Shown here: positions 24,922-37,810 of the stretch, piece after piece
Numbering within the stretch: position 1 is the stretch's first letter
Layout: every line of letters begins with the position of its first letter
NCBI GenBank assembly: GCA_013397695.1
Contig: VYZI01000287.1
Span: forward strand, 373,867-437,866
Length of the DNA stretch: 64,000 nt
Reading direction: 5' to 3'
Source of the DNA: Centropus unirufus
Lineage: Eukaryota; Chordata; Aves; Cuculiformes; Centropidae
The notes under the pieces: model-generated
What the model was told of the DNA's origin: nothing
The model's input: only the letters and a program-made list of their open reading frames with translations
Databases searched by the model: none
Translations under genes and position numbers: made by a program

Positions 24922-25397
24922 GTGTCCACATGTGTGTACCTTTGCTGTCAGTTTGACTCCTCCTGTACAGGCTGATCTTCAAATTTACCAATCTACCCTG
25001 CCTGGTGATCAGTTGCCTTGTGAAAAGGAAGGAGATGGGGGTGGGACTGGCTGACTTTTTTTAGGGGAAAAAGAGAAACCCTGAAAAGCAAACTTGTCAA
25101 GGGGAAATTATGTCCTTCCAGTTTGTGCTTGATCCTTGCATGTTGACGTGCTTAGATTGTAGTTCAGAAATGGGCTGTGCCTCTAAAGTTGATAGTTCTG
25201 GTAGCAACATTCACCTGCTCCCAGTTCGGTTCCCTGCTTTTCAGGCTCTGAATCCCTGCGAGTGCTGGGATGAGCCCTGCTGTCTTCCATTAGTTCTCTG
25301 TGAGCATGAGATGGCCTGTGCTTCTTGGAAGGGCCAGGTCAGTGGCATAAACGCGTGCTTAAGGTCTGCGAGTGGTCTTCCTGTAAAGCTGAAGAAG
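24922..25397 (+). other. GC-richer island with a strong splice-site pair, no known gene
   Basis: A long pyrimidine tract ending CTTTCAG (24915-24921) and a near-consensus donor AAG/GTAAGT (25397/25398) bracket 476 nt. They are less AT-rich than the surroundings. If spliced after ASXL3 exon 5 it would meet a stop after 17 codons. A 138-codon open frame starts at 25110 (cysteine- and leucine-rich) but resembles nothing I know. It could be a cryptic or noncoding exon, or a chance pairing. Confidence 0.2.
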
Positions 25398-27478
25398 GTA
25401 AGTGGTGGGCCTGACACAGACTGGGTTCCGCTGCCCTTGCTCCAGCAGCACACACGTCACCAAACGTGCTACTGCCTCACATTGATGGTGGGCGTGCTGC
25501 TGCTTACTCTCTCTCCTTCATGGTAAAGTATTGAAAATCAACTGGGAGGCTTTACAAAGAACCTACCTTTGTCACAGTGGCTGTATAAATTATTAAAATG
25601 GTATTTCCTTATTGATGCTGGTCACACAAAGGTATGGTCCCTGGTAGAGGTGGAAATTGTCTTGAAAGTTCAGGAGGAGGCTGATAGAGCATCATTTGGG
25701 TTCTCACTCATTTATCTAGGGTAGGTAACACGGAGGATGGATATTCCTTCTCTTTGCTCTTCATCAGGCAAACAATGCTGTGGGGCAAAGCAGTGCAAAG
25801 TTTGGGTTGTGGTTATATTGGGATGCTGTTAGCACAGAGTTGGCCGTCTTTTCAGTTATTTTTTAGCAGAGTATTTGTCATTGCCTCAGTGGTATTACCA
25901 TGAAATAAAGATCACCTTGTTTGATTCTTAGCTTGGCAGGAGTCTGCGCTGAGGGTAATATTTTTAATTCTGTGGATATTTTGAGAAATGTTAGCATTTT
26001 TTAATTATGTATCCACTAGTCTGGGTGTGTTTGTGCAATACCAGTACGTTTTTTCTGTCTCAGAAATGTCTGAAGTACAGGCTGTTCTTCATGGCTTTCT
26101 GCTTGCTTCTTTGGTTCAGTGCAGATCTGACCAGCTTATTCTCTTTGTTTGATTTCATGTGTTCTAATTTGCTTTTTATTGCACAGTGCTTATGTGTCTT
26201 TTAAGAAGTATACTATAAAAGAGGTTAATCGATGAAATAGCTTTTGTGTGGCTTGATGTATTTTATGTTGTGCAGTGTGTTATTTAGAGGAACAGAGTGA
26301 TATCGATTTCTTTTTTTCAGAGATATTTTTTTATTTAGCTATGTGAACATTTTGGAAAGATATTACAGGTTAATTGAAGTTACAGACTTAAACCTTACAA
26401 GACATCACTCATTCATGCTTGCAAACCTACAGGGATAATTCATATCAAATATGTTCCTTGTTGATATAGTATTACTTTAATAAATCCCCCCAACGTCGTA
26501 ACACAAATGACAGTTATAAAAAGAGACTGCACAGTAAGACTGGAATAAAATAGGCAGAGGGATAGGAGAGATCTGTATTCAGCCCAGCCCATTCTGATTA
26601 ATTCCTGAATTGTAATGCTTGCAAATGTATTAACTGGCAAGTATTCATATTTGTATGTTTTAAGATCTTTTGAATCAGATATCATTTTCCGTGTAAAACA
26701 GTCTGGCGGGTATTTGCTATTTCTAATCTTTAAATATTTTGTATTACATTATCAACCCTATATTCGATCCATTTGTGAAACACAAAGCACTCCCATTTGT
26801 AGAGATTTATTCTTGTATCATTTTTCCCCAGATTTGCCAGAACACCACCATGTTCGTGTTCTGAAGGTTAATGCCCAAAGTCAAGCAGACAGAAGCCAAG
26901 TGCTGCAAGGTTTCCAAGATTAGGACTGATTCCCTTCACAAAAATAAATGATTCCTGCCATGTTCAGTGATTTTGTGCAGCACTACTCACGGCTGAGTGA
27001 GTGCATCAATACTGTAGTCCTTACATGCTGTACATACTGATGACACTCTGTGTTAACTTGATTGACTGAGCAGTATACTGGAGAGGATGCACCTGCGAGA
27101 GATGTGCAGACATATATATTTTTATCCTGGTTTTGAAACATTTCTTTTACGTTTTTTTTCCTCGGAAGTCTTAGTTTCACATTCCATGGGTTATCATGTT
27201 GTGCTGTTAAGGTAGAGCAAACAGTTACGTGCTTCTTTGTTGTCAAAACTGTACTGGAAAATGATCTAAGGTGCATCTTTTCTTTTTCTAACAAAAAGCT
27301 CGATTTTCTATTTTAAAGGAAAATGACATAAAGAGGACAAGTGCAAAGTCTGGCAAGTCAGTAACTATGTAAAATATGCTTATTTTAAGGGATTCAGGTT
27401 AATAGAGAAATGTCTCATGTAATTCACTTATAAGCATTATTTTTGTTTTATTTTTATGTTTTGTTATCATTTTTGTAG

Positions 27479-28522
<1,044 letters not shown>

Positions 28523-28642
28523 GATCTGAATCTAAAAATGGTGAAGCAGATGGCTCTGATAAAGAGATGAAACATGGACAAAAGTCTCCAACTGGAAAAC
28601 AAACAAGCCAGCACTTAAAGAGGTTAAAAAAATCTGGTTTAG
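28523..28642 (+). CDS. ASXL3: ASXL3 exon 7: Lys-rich linker (symmetric exon)
   Basis: This 120-nt exon runs from CTTTCCACAG to a GTGAGT donor. It encodes about residues 200-239 and starts and ends in phase 1. The product begins GSESKNGEADGSDKEMKHGQ and ends QHLKRLKKSGL, so it is lysine-rich with no recognised fold, a linker just before DEUBAD. It is the only exon in the window whose length is a multiple of three with matching phases, so skipping it would delete 40 residues without a frameshift. A 159-codon open frame on the opposite strand (28395-28874) overlaps it but has no recognisable content. Confidence 0.96.
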
Positions 28643-31600
28643 GTGAGTAGCCTCTAAATAAATTCCTCGTGTGTAATTGTAATACTGATATTTTGTAAAC
28701 TCTTCTCTTAAAAGTTTTCTTTTTCTGCTTACTCTCTCCTGTTTTCAAACTTGGCAGCTGACCCATTCTCAAGAAGGCATCTTTCTTTCTGGCTACTTGG
28801 AAAATCCATGGGCATTTTTTTCCCCCAGAATGCTTTTCTGTAGTTGCTCTTTGAAGTTTGACAGACCTAAGCAAATGCAGGCAGAGGGGTCATTTAGCAA
28901 TTAGCTCCTGATTGCTGCGTTATGACTTTTTGGGGGAATGGGAGCAAAGTATAGCAAATATTCTTTCTTCTTGGTAAATTTGCTTGTAGTCTAATATGCA
29001 TTTACTCGCAAAGATAATAGCATATTTGCCTTACCTGCCTTATTAGAAATTAACCCTCTTTTCTTCATTTGCATCACTCCGTGTCATGTAGAGATTTGGC
29101 ACATTATTTTTGGTTGATTCTCTTTCTTTGGTGAATTTGTTTCTTCAGTCGAATCCTTAATTAATTTGAACTACATCTCTTGAGGTGGTACATACACTTT
29201 CTGGTTTTATTTTCTGTGTTTTGTAGCAAGATTCGTGGATGATGATCTGTAATTAATGAAGAATTTTCTCTGAAGAGATGCTGAGAGTGAATTCTTAGTA
29301 GCTCCATGTGCTAGGCAGACTTTTCTGCTCTGTGTGAAATATAATTGGAAATGTTCCCCAAGGAGTAGAAAATGTAGTGTTCGCTAAGACTCTTGTCTCA
29401 GCTAAAGTAAAGTAGAATACTTATGTAACTGTTTCTTTATCTTAACAAACGACTTTCTGCATTCAGCAGACTGCTGAATCATTTAGAGACGTATTTTGAG
29501 ATGTAGCCATATTGGAAAAGTTAGCGAAGAAGCTTTTCGTAGTGGTTGGATCACCCTAAAAATACTTTATATCTGTCTTTTTGGTGATAAGATTTTTCTT
29601 TCTTAGTGATCCAGCCAGTCCTATTTTTATGTCTAACAATTCTGTAAAATAGCATGAAGGAACTTTACTTCTTAAATATCTTAGGTTGGTTGTTCAACAT
29701 GCTATTGCCATTTCCTGGTGAACTGTTTCCTGCAGACTTTATTCTATCACAGCCTCCCATGAAAGTGTACTCTGGTTTCATATATAATCTTTTTGCAGAT
29801 TATTCACCAGTCTCAGATGGATAGCTTGTTCCCTATGTTGATCAAATGGCATTATCTTCAAGTGCTTCTTCAGTATGACAACTTTTCCTCTGAAAAGATA
29901 TGTTTAAATTTAGATGGTTACCTGTGTCTTATCACTATATTTAAGACTTGAGGAACGTAATTTGATGTATGCATTGCCCCCATCCCCTGATCATACCAAA
30001 TGTAGAGTGAATTCATTTGATTTTTTGTGGACATAACGCTTGGAATGTGGGGAAGTTGATTTAAGGTTTAAAGGTTTCTGTTCTTGTACCTGATGAAATG
30101 CTTCTCTTGTGGCATAATATTTCTTAGGTTACTAATAGAACAGCTGTAGAGCTTCTTTGGGAATAGCTCCAGTGTCCTATAAAGTGCACCATTCAGTTCC
30201 AGATGATGCTTGATTGTCAGAAACTCTGCTGATCTGCCCAGTATTCACTGCATGTTGTGTTTGGTAGACTTTTTAAAATATGGTGACTTTTTCCCCTTTT
30301 AATTAAGTGATTTCTATCTCTTCCCCTTCCTTTGTGATCCATGGTGCTTCCAAACTTTTCGTACTTAGTTCTCTGTGCTGGAGACTAATTTCTTCTTTTT
30401 CAAGGCTGTAAGCTTGAGTTTCTCTCCCATCTTCCAAGTTCAATTTCTGAACTGGCCAGTGTTTCTCCAAGTTTTATAGCAGCAATATAAGGATTCAAAA
30501 TGTATTCCTTTGCAGAAAACAACTTTAAATACTTCAACTTGTTTTGTCATAAACTCTTCTCAGAGTTACGATTAGCTATGCAATAGGGGCATATTCTTGT
30601 TATATTCTACAAAACTACTGCTTTCCATACTGCTCCCAAACATTTCACTTAATCTGATGACTAACTTAAGACAAGCAGGAAGTCCTAAATTAGCCATGGG
30701 AGGGGTGTAGGAGAAAGAATTTGATGTTTTTCTGAACAGATTTTATTTTTTTAAGGTATGGCTGTGCTGTATACCCACAGTGAGCTACTGGACTCGCATC
30801 CTGGGAATAAAACATGTATTTCTTCTACATGTTGATAAAACCTTCATAGTAGCCTGTAAGTGGTACCAGGTCTAATATATCAGAAAATATGTGACCCAGG
30901 CACGCAGAATGAGTTTTGACCTTCTCATACTTTAGGCTTTTCACACTATTAAAATATCTGCCACTGAAAAGTGTTACTGACTTTGCAGTCATGTATCCAT
31001 CTTGTTTTGGTTTGGATCTTCTCTGTGTGTATGTCTTCCCATAGGAACTACGATGTTAGCTGAAAAAAATGTTAATCCAAATTGGAGTCACTTAGAAGAT
31101 GGGGTTGTCTATTGTGTTTTGATTAAAGAAAAGAGTATACATACAGGCATTAAAATCAGATACATCACTCTACTTGTGTTGTGCTTGGGGACTAGTGTTC
31201 ATTTTGCATTTAAATTTAGTGGTTGGAACAGATGGTGAACACAGCTTATTGTGATGCATTCATGAAAATGAGCGCTTCTTGCATACAATTGTCCTTTATA
31301 ACAGGACATTCATTTGTTTCCAGTAGAGTCTTTGCTGTACTGAGATACAGTATGTTGGAAATATGTGTTGGAAAAGGTTATCGTGTGCTGAGTGCAAAGT
31401 AATCCTTTGCAAGAATGACTTGTGTCATTCAGTTAGTATGGTCTGCAGAAAAAAAAAAAAGAAATTTGCAAGAATATTTTTGGGAGCCTGTGGCTGAAGG
31501 GGAGCGTTTAGAGTTTACAAATATGTTGCCTTTTTTCATTTGTACATTTTGTGGGCAGTTTAGCTTTTCAGGGGAGACCACTATAGGCCTTCCAAGATAG

Positions 31601-33108
31601 CTAAAGCATAATTGCACTATTTTTAATAATGTTATGTTTAAGTACGTTGTAGCATTTGAGTTGTTTTGAATAATCATTATGCCCAAGTTCCTCCATTTGT
31701 AGAATGCATTTATTCTTAACGTGTCAGTTGTAATCCTTGCTGAGTGGTTCTGTGTGACTGCCAAATGTCATTATTATTCAGAGGAGCAGAATATTCTTTT
31801 CAGTTGTGGTTTTAGAGATTGTGCTGGAGTTTGTGTATGATTTAGGTAAGACCTCTTTTGTAGCATCTTTGAAATATTTGAAAATACCACAGAGAAAAAC
31901 CTGGAGGACTTTCCTGGGAGAGGTTAGAAGCTTTAGAGATTTTCCAGCCACCCGGACTCCACACTCCTTCCATTTTCATATTAAGTATCATAATATGGAA
32001 TTAAGACTGAGAGGAAAAAAAGGGCTGTAGCAGTATGTATATATCCTGAAGCTGGTAGCAGAAATTGCTCTTAAGGAGCTTTAATAAATATCTTTTAAGA
32101 ATTATCCTAGAAATAATAACAAAATTAGATCAGACGGAACCTCTGTGATCATCTAATTTGTTCATCAGCCATAGGGCAAAATAAGTTATACACCTGTCAT
32201 TCCCAACAGGTATTTTTCAAAAATAGTCTTAAAGATTTCCAATGACAGGACACTGTGATTCCTTTGAATCGAATCCAGTCTCTCCTTGTCCTTGGTAGTT
32301 GAAAGCTCTCTCTTCCCAGTATCTTAATAGAAATGTTTCTTACCACGCAAGACTTAAGCTTGTTACCTTTGCTATCCACTGTGGACAGTCAGAAGACATT
32401 GTTCTTTAACCCTGTGCATCAGCTATTTATGTATTCCCCCTTCCCTCTGCTGAGTCTTTATCTTACTCTTTCCTAGGTTTGTAATTTTCCTTACAGGCCC
32501 CGTTTTCTAAACCGCCGATTATTCTTGCTGCTGCCTTCTGAGTGTTGGTCAGTTTAGATCGTAGTTGCTTCCAAAAATTCTGAAAAATGTGTGTTTTCAG
32601 ACAATTACACATTAAATATCCTCATCTCTGTGAACACTGTCTATTCACAGAGAGAGCTTTCAGCAGGTGCTGTGGGACAAGTCATTTAATCCTTAGTGCA
32701 CTGCAGTTGCAAAGCACGGCGAAAGAGAAGCTCTCTGTATTGATTAATTCGTATCAGTCTCGTCAAGCAACCTTTTCCGTGGAAATAGATGCTTGTGATT
32801 GTATTGATGACATGAGAGGAAAAATTTTTGCTGTTGCTGAGTTGACTTGGTCTCTTGAGCTGGAAGTAAGAATATGCCAGCTGTGACATTGACTGGAACG
32901 TGGATCCTGGAAGAGCTTAAGAGACAAATACAGGGAATATAAAATAAGCTATTAAGACACCTAGAAAAGGCTGTATTACCCTTCTCAGAGTCCTGCTTCT
33001 ATGGAGCTTACTGTATTATACCAAAAACAGTTTTAAAATAAAAAAGCAGAATTGCTCTTACTCTTTTCCTTTATTTATGTTTAAATTATTTCTGTTTATT
33101 TACTCCAG
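28643..33108 (+). other. ASXL3 intron 7
   Basis: A 4.5-kb intron. Apart from the old antisense CR1 at about 32130-32590 I see no feature. The block at about 29200-30560 is pyrimidine-biased and could include further ancient repeat, but I cannot assign it. Confidence 0.85.
32130..32590 (-). mobile_element. Ancient CR1-like LINE fragment, antisense
   Basis: The plus strand matches, with heavy divergence, the reversed 3' region of old archosaur/turtle-type CR1. Segments resembling the family are CCTCTGTGATCATCTAATTT, CTTAAAGATTTCCAATGACA and GATTATTCTTGCTGCTGCCT, in the right order and roughly right spacing. No frame survives. This is a much older insertion than the copies with recognisable tails. 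The assignment is from remembered consensus; boundaries are approximate. Confidence 0.55.
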
Positions 33109-33272
33109 GACATTTGAAATGGACCAAAGCTGAGGATATTGACATAGAAACACCAGGATCTATTCTAGTGAACACTAACCTGAGGGCTTTAATAAATAAA
33201 CACACCTTTGCTTCTTTACCTCAGCATTTTCAACAATACCTCCTGCTTTTGCTTCCAGAAGTAGACAGGCAG
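33109..33272 (+). CDS. ASXL3: ASXL3 exon 8: start of DEUBAD domain
   Basis: This 164-nt exon follows TTTACTCCAG and ends at GTAAGT. It encodes about residues 240-294, ending in phase 0. HLKWTKAEDIDIETPGSILV leads into NTNLRALINKHTFASLPQHF and the leucine-rich helix QQYLLLLLPEVDRQ. This is the first half of the DEUBAD (ASXH) domain, the deubiquitinase adaptor fold shared by ASXL proteins, RPN13 and INO80G. In ASXL proteins it wraps the ULD tail of BAP1 and stabilises ubiquitin binding. YLLLLLP also contains an LXXLL-like pattern, but here it is part of a DEUBAD core helix. The next exon is 21 kb away across the largest intron in the window. Confidence 0.98.
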
Positions 33273-36200
33273 GTAAGTAGCATCATGAAGTATTTCTGTT
33301 TTTAATGAGACTTTTTTTTTACAACATGTTTGCATAGGCTGATTTGATTGACTAGGAATTGTTCCAGGAAAGAATAAGAAGAAAATTTTCATACTTTCTT
33401 AGGTAAAGGTTTTAGATGCAGAGTGACTGTAAAGTTTGTCTAAGCATCAACAAGCTGTGGCTTCCTTCCTTTCTGAAAACTGTGCGGCTCCCTGTTTTGT
33501 CTAAATGGAAACTGGCCAACAGGTCTTCTGAACTTGCCAAACCTCTTAATTAGCTTTTCTACCTATAGCATTGAAGATAAATTTCTCATCTTTAAGACTT
33601 TACATTGAGTCTCGCTTCATCTGTGATCTTCCTGGGCCCTCTGCCAGCAATGTCCAGGTTAATATTAGTCGTTAGTTACTTCACCTCCTTGCTTTTCACG
33701 GGTACTTGCATATGCACCTGTTCAGCTTCAGTGCACTAAATCCATTCATTCATTCCAATGATAAGGAAGTTCTTCTTCAGAGCTCATGGCTGTAGGCTTG
33801 TATGGGCTGGTAATCAGTTCTGTGAGGAGAATAATTGGGGAGTAACAGGATGGAAATAAGAGTTCAGTTTTGTGTTGTTTCCTACAATGTTTGGTCCTTT
33901 CTGCATTTCTTGGTTGGATTGCAGATTCTTGCTTCTTGCAGCAAGAAAAAAAGTATCTCTATCATGCCTAACAGTTAAAATTGCAAAGAGAGCCCAAAAC
34001 AATTTCATTTATGCACTTGCTTCATTTCCAGATTTAAAGAGTCTTTCCAATTTCAATGCGCAATACTCATGTACCTAATTCATAGACATTAACTCACCCA
34101 AATACAACACTGTATTTTCTGCAGATTGTCTGTACCCCTGTCTTTATGTATTAACTCGCAAATGCAGGTCATTTAAATGACTGATTAAAACCTGCATATT
34201 AAATCAGTATGTTAAATGCCACAGTTTCATTTCTTAAACTGTTACAAGTTAGTGTCTACAACAGTAACACAGAGGAAAGCAGTGCTATATGAGATGAAAA
34301 GAGAAAGAGGAATCAAACTGATGTACATTTACTCAGCCTCTTCTCAATTTAGATACAGTATGTTGTAGACTAGAATTATTCACTCTGATAATGGAATATT
34401 TGAAAAGAAATATTACAAACCAGAGCCGTAGGATAAACAATGTAAATGTATTTATTCTCAAGCTCCCACAAGGCAGTCAAACTCAATATTGACAGATTTT
34501 AAGAGAACCCTTTTTCCTGCTGTAAAACTGATTTTAACTTAGTGCCCAGCAAACATTTTCCTGATAGTTTTGATTCTTTTTTCTCTTTCTAGTTAGTTTG
34601 CCAGAGGAGAATAAAAAATAGTAATCTGTGAGGTAAAAACATGTTTTCTCGCCAACCATCAAAGATCCCAATATTCATGAATTATATTTCAAGTACAGAG
34701 GCCTTATTTAGAAATTTCATACTTCAAAATTTATTTTTCTAAACGGAGGCTCTAGAAGTGAAAAGCCATTTGCCTTCTTAGCAGGGTTCTTACTGCAGAG
34801 TTTTTGGCAAGAAAATCAAGACAGTATTTGTTAAATTTAATCATACCTCACTAGTTAAAAGCCAGGCTTTTCATTTCTTATTAATTTTTATTTTGGAAAG
34901 TGTTTACATAATTCATTCACCTTATTTAAAAGGCCTAGCACTGCATAATTGGGCAGCATTACTTCACAAATGGACCGGTCACGAAAAAGTAGTTGTCCTA
35001 AGACATTTACATGTGTCCTTCTGTCTGTCGTCTTCTAACAACATTCTGTGGGTTTGTGTAGCATACCATGTTTTAATGTGCGTTGGAAGGGAAGGAGTCT
35101 CCATTCGTCTCTGGAATATTAATGGACATATTTGACCTGTAATTTGAAGTGTGATAGCCTGAGAATTGTTTTCTTGTGGGGAGTGAAATACCAGTGGTCT
35201 TTCCCAAATCTTCACTTTGTGGAGGTCTTAGTAGGAATTGCATCCCTTTTCCTGATATCTGAGAATATGTCCTTTACTCTGCCTAATGAGTAGTATCCCA
35301 GATATGGACTGATGTAGGCAACTTATATAATGTTCTTTTCCTTCCCATGGCTAGTGAAAAACAACAGTGCTCAAGTTGAGTGGGGAGAGACAATTCCAGC
35401 CAGAGAGCTCTGGTGGGAATCTCTGGTGTTGGTCACTCCATCTGGACAAGTAAAGGGTATTCAGTTTTCCTCTTTTATTTCTGCAGTCTAAATCAAATGG
35501 GTCATCAGGCAAGTAAAAAGGAGGTAGAACTATTCTTTGACTTAGCTGCCCACCTCTCAGGGCTCAGTTTTGTTTTTCTGTATGTCCTTACCTGTTTCAC
35601 ACAAGAATTCCTACTCCTTCTCTTCTGGCTCTGAAATGTCTCCTCCCCATGCGCTGCTCTGCAGTTGGCTGCTGAGAAAGCTGCATTTCTGTGTTGTCAT
35701 GTGGGTATATAGTATGTGAAGTACTGTAATGAATGGCGCTATAAAAATGTAATAGAGTTATGCTATTTGTGTATATATAGTGATCTGTGAAATAAATTAC
35801 TAATGAAGTGCAGTCTCATTTAGGCTTTATTACTGCTCCACATAGAAAAACCCTATGATGAATGATCCTTTGTCATTTCTGTCATAAACACCATTTTTCT
35901 GGGTGGTATAACTCCTCCTCCTTAAATCGTACTGAGCTGAGACTTGTCATGCATATGTCAGTTTGAATAAGCATTTTTCAAAGCCATTAGTTAGGGGAGT
36001 TGAGATTTTCTCTCCTTTTTTTTTTTGCATACAAGTGTTTATTATAAATAAATGACTTCTCTTTCATCCCTAGTTAGTCAAATATATTCAAAAAATATTC
36101 AGGAACTTCATGGGGTGTACTTTCTGATTTTAATTTTGTTTTCAAGTTTTGCATTTGCTATCGGGAAGCCATGGGAGCCCCTTATGAAACAAGAGCCATT

Positions 36201-36754
36201 GGAGCCCATGCAACAAAAAGGGCCTTAGGAAAGATGTCCCCGAATGGAAGAAGTTGAGAACAACTCTGCTGATATTGGTGGTGTCATTTTTCTTACTCCA
36301 GCTACATTTTTGACAAAGTGGAAGTGTAGGATCATTGCCTTTTATTTTCCCGAGGAAATGAAAAATCGTACCATCAGTTATTTATACTTGAAATTTATTT
36401 CAGCTTGTATATTAGTTCAAATTTTATGTCAGTACAAATGGGGCCTGTGTGTAATTCTCTGCATTCAAATTGCCCATAAAAGAGATCGCAGCAAGTTGGC
36501 AGTTGTGGTGGATATGTTTTATCAAGGATTTTATCTGCTTTCATTTGGGTTCAGAGGGAAATAGTATGTGGGCATTGTTAAAAGAAACAGCCATGACCCA
36601 GACTTGTCTGTTTAGCAGGCTACTCCAAAATGTTGCAACACTGGATACCAGGAATGTCATGTCTGAAATTTTAACATCGAGATTATCGGCTCTTTGTTAA
36701 TTTACATGGACACAAAGGCTCAGAAACCTTAAAGCTCAGCTGACAGAGAAGCCT

Positions 36755-36849
36755 NNNNNNNNNNNNNNNNNNNNNNNNNNNNNNNNNNNNNNNNNNNNNN
36801 NNNNNNNNNNNNNNNNNNNNNNNNNNNNNNNNNNNNNNNNNNNNNNNNN
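36755..36849. other. Assembly gap (95 N)
   Basis: A run of 95 undetermined bases inside intron 8. The coding sequence is unaffected. Confidence 1.
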
Positions 36850-37770
36850 CGCAAAGAAATTCAGTGGTCACAAATCCCAGTGAAAAGTAATTTTCTTTTC
36901 AGCTCTAGTTAAGGGTATTCCACAGCTGAAGAAGAATGAGATTTGCATCAAAGAGCTACCTTCTTCTAACATTAATACATCAAGATGATAATTACATGTA
37001 ACAGAAGCCATCCTGACCACCTCTTCAGCAAATACTCGTCTTCAACGCAGGAAGCGTATCTCTCTGTCTTGATTAATATACTGCATCAGTGCCTCTTAAA
37101 TATTAATTAAACAATGTATATTGTGCAAGAGTAACAGGTCTGTAGGACAGCTTCCTGAAAAGGAGTGGCAGCTGGCAATATCTTTTCTGCACCAACTTTC
37201 CTCGTTGCTGCTACTAAGGAGTCAAATTGCTGCTATTAAAACTGTGGTAGGAGCAAAAGAAAGGGAAATACATCCAGCAGTACGCTTCCAAGAATAGAAA
37301 TGCTGCCTTATCTAAATAGTAGCAGAAAGGTTAAGTCATTTTACTCGTTCTTAGGGAGCTAAACAAAATGTTCTTTTCTGAATGGTCTGAAAAAAGTGTC
37401 TTTCTAGACTCTACAAATGCTTAACAACTTTCTGATCTTTGAGAATTTAACTCTGCTTGCATTTTCTCTTCTGGTGATGTTGGGTTCTCCTGAGCCTCTT
37501 GTGGTTTGCACCTGTGCTGCCCTTTGACATATAATAGGCATTTCCTCCTGAAGGAAATGCCTGCAAAGGTGCTCAGAGCATCCTCAGGCCTGCGTGTTAG
37601 GTTGCCATTTTATCTCACCAAACCCAGTTATGGAGAACATTTAAGACAGTGGAGGATTTCCTAGGAAGATTTAGATCCTGTCTTAGCTTTACTTGTTTTA
37701 TGAAAGAAATTTAGCAATCTTTTATGTTGCTCTGTGAATCAATCAAGACTTTATATATAGTCAAGGTAAT

Positions 37771-37810
37771 TCCTTAAGTTCAAAATTTTAAACTTAAAAA
37801 TTCTTAAGGA
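37771..37810. repeat. 40-bp imperfect AT-rich palindrome
   Basis: The ends TCCTTAAG and CTTAAGGA are perfect inverted repeats of 8 bp. An inner near-palindrome, AAGTTCAAAATTTTAAACTT, has one mismatched pair. It could form a hairpin or cruciform. It may be the remnant of a small transposon end or simply AT-rich chance. Confidence 0.6.

Larger units (their letters stand above)
14631..27478 (+). other. ASXL3 intron 5
   Basis: This is a 12.8-kb intron with clear changes in composition. It holds a decayed Myb/SANT-like gene remnant (about 17805-19680), an antisense CR1 fragment (20978-21708) and a GC-richer island at about 24920-25560. The remaining stretches (14631-17000, 21710-24400, 25900-27478) are ordinary AT-rich intron with nothing recognised. 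Confidence 0.85.

Noticed and set aside
26830..26910. Possible cryptic exon after TTTTTCCCCAG in intron 5
   Set aside because: The acceptor is fair, but the only nearby donor (GTTTCC) is poor and the peptide is unrecognised.
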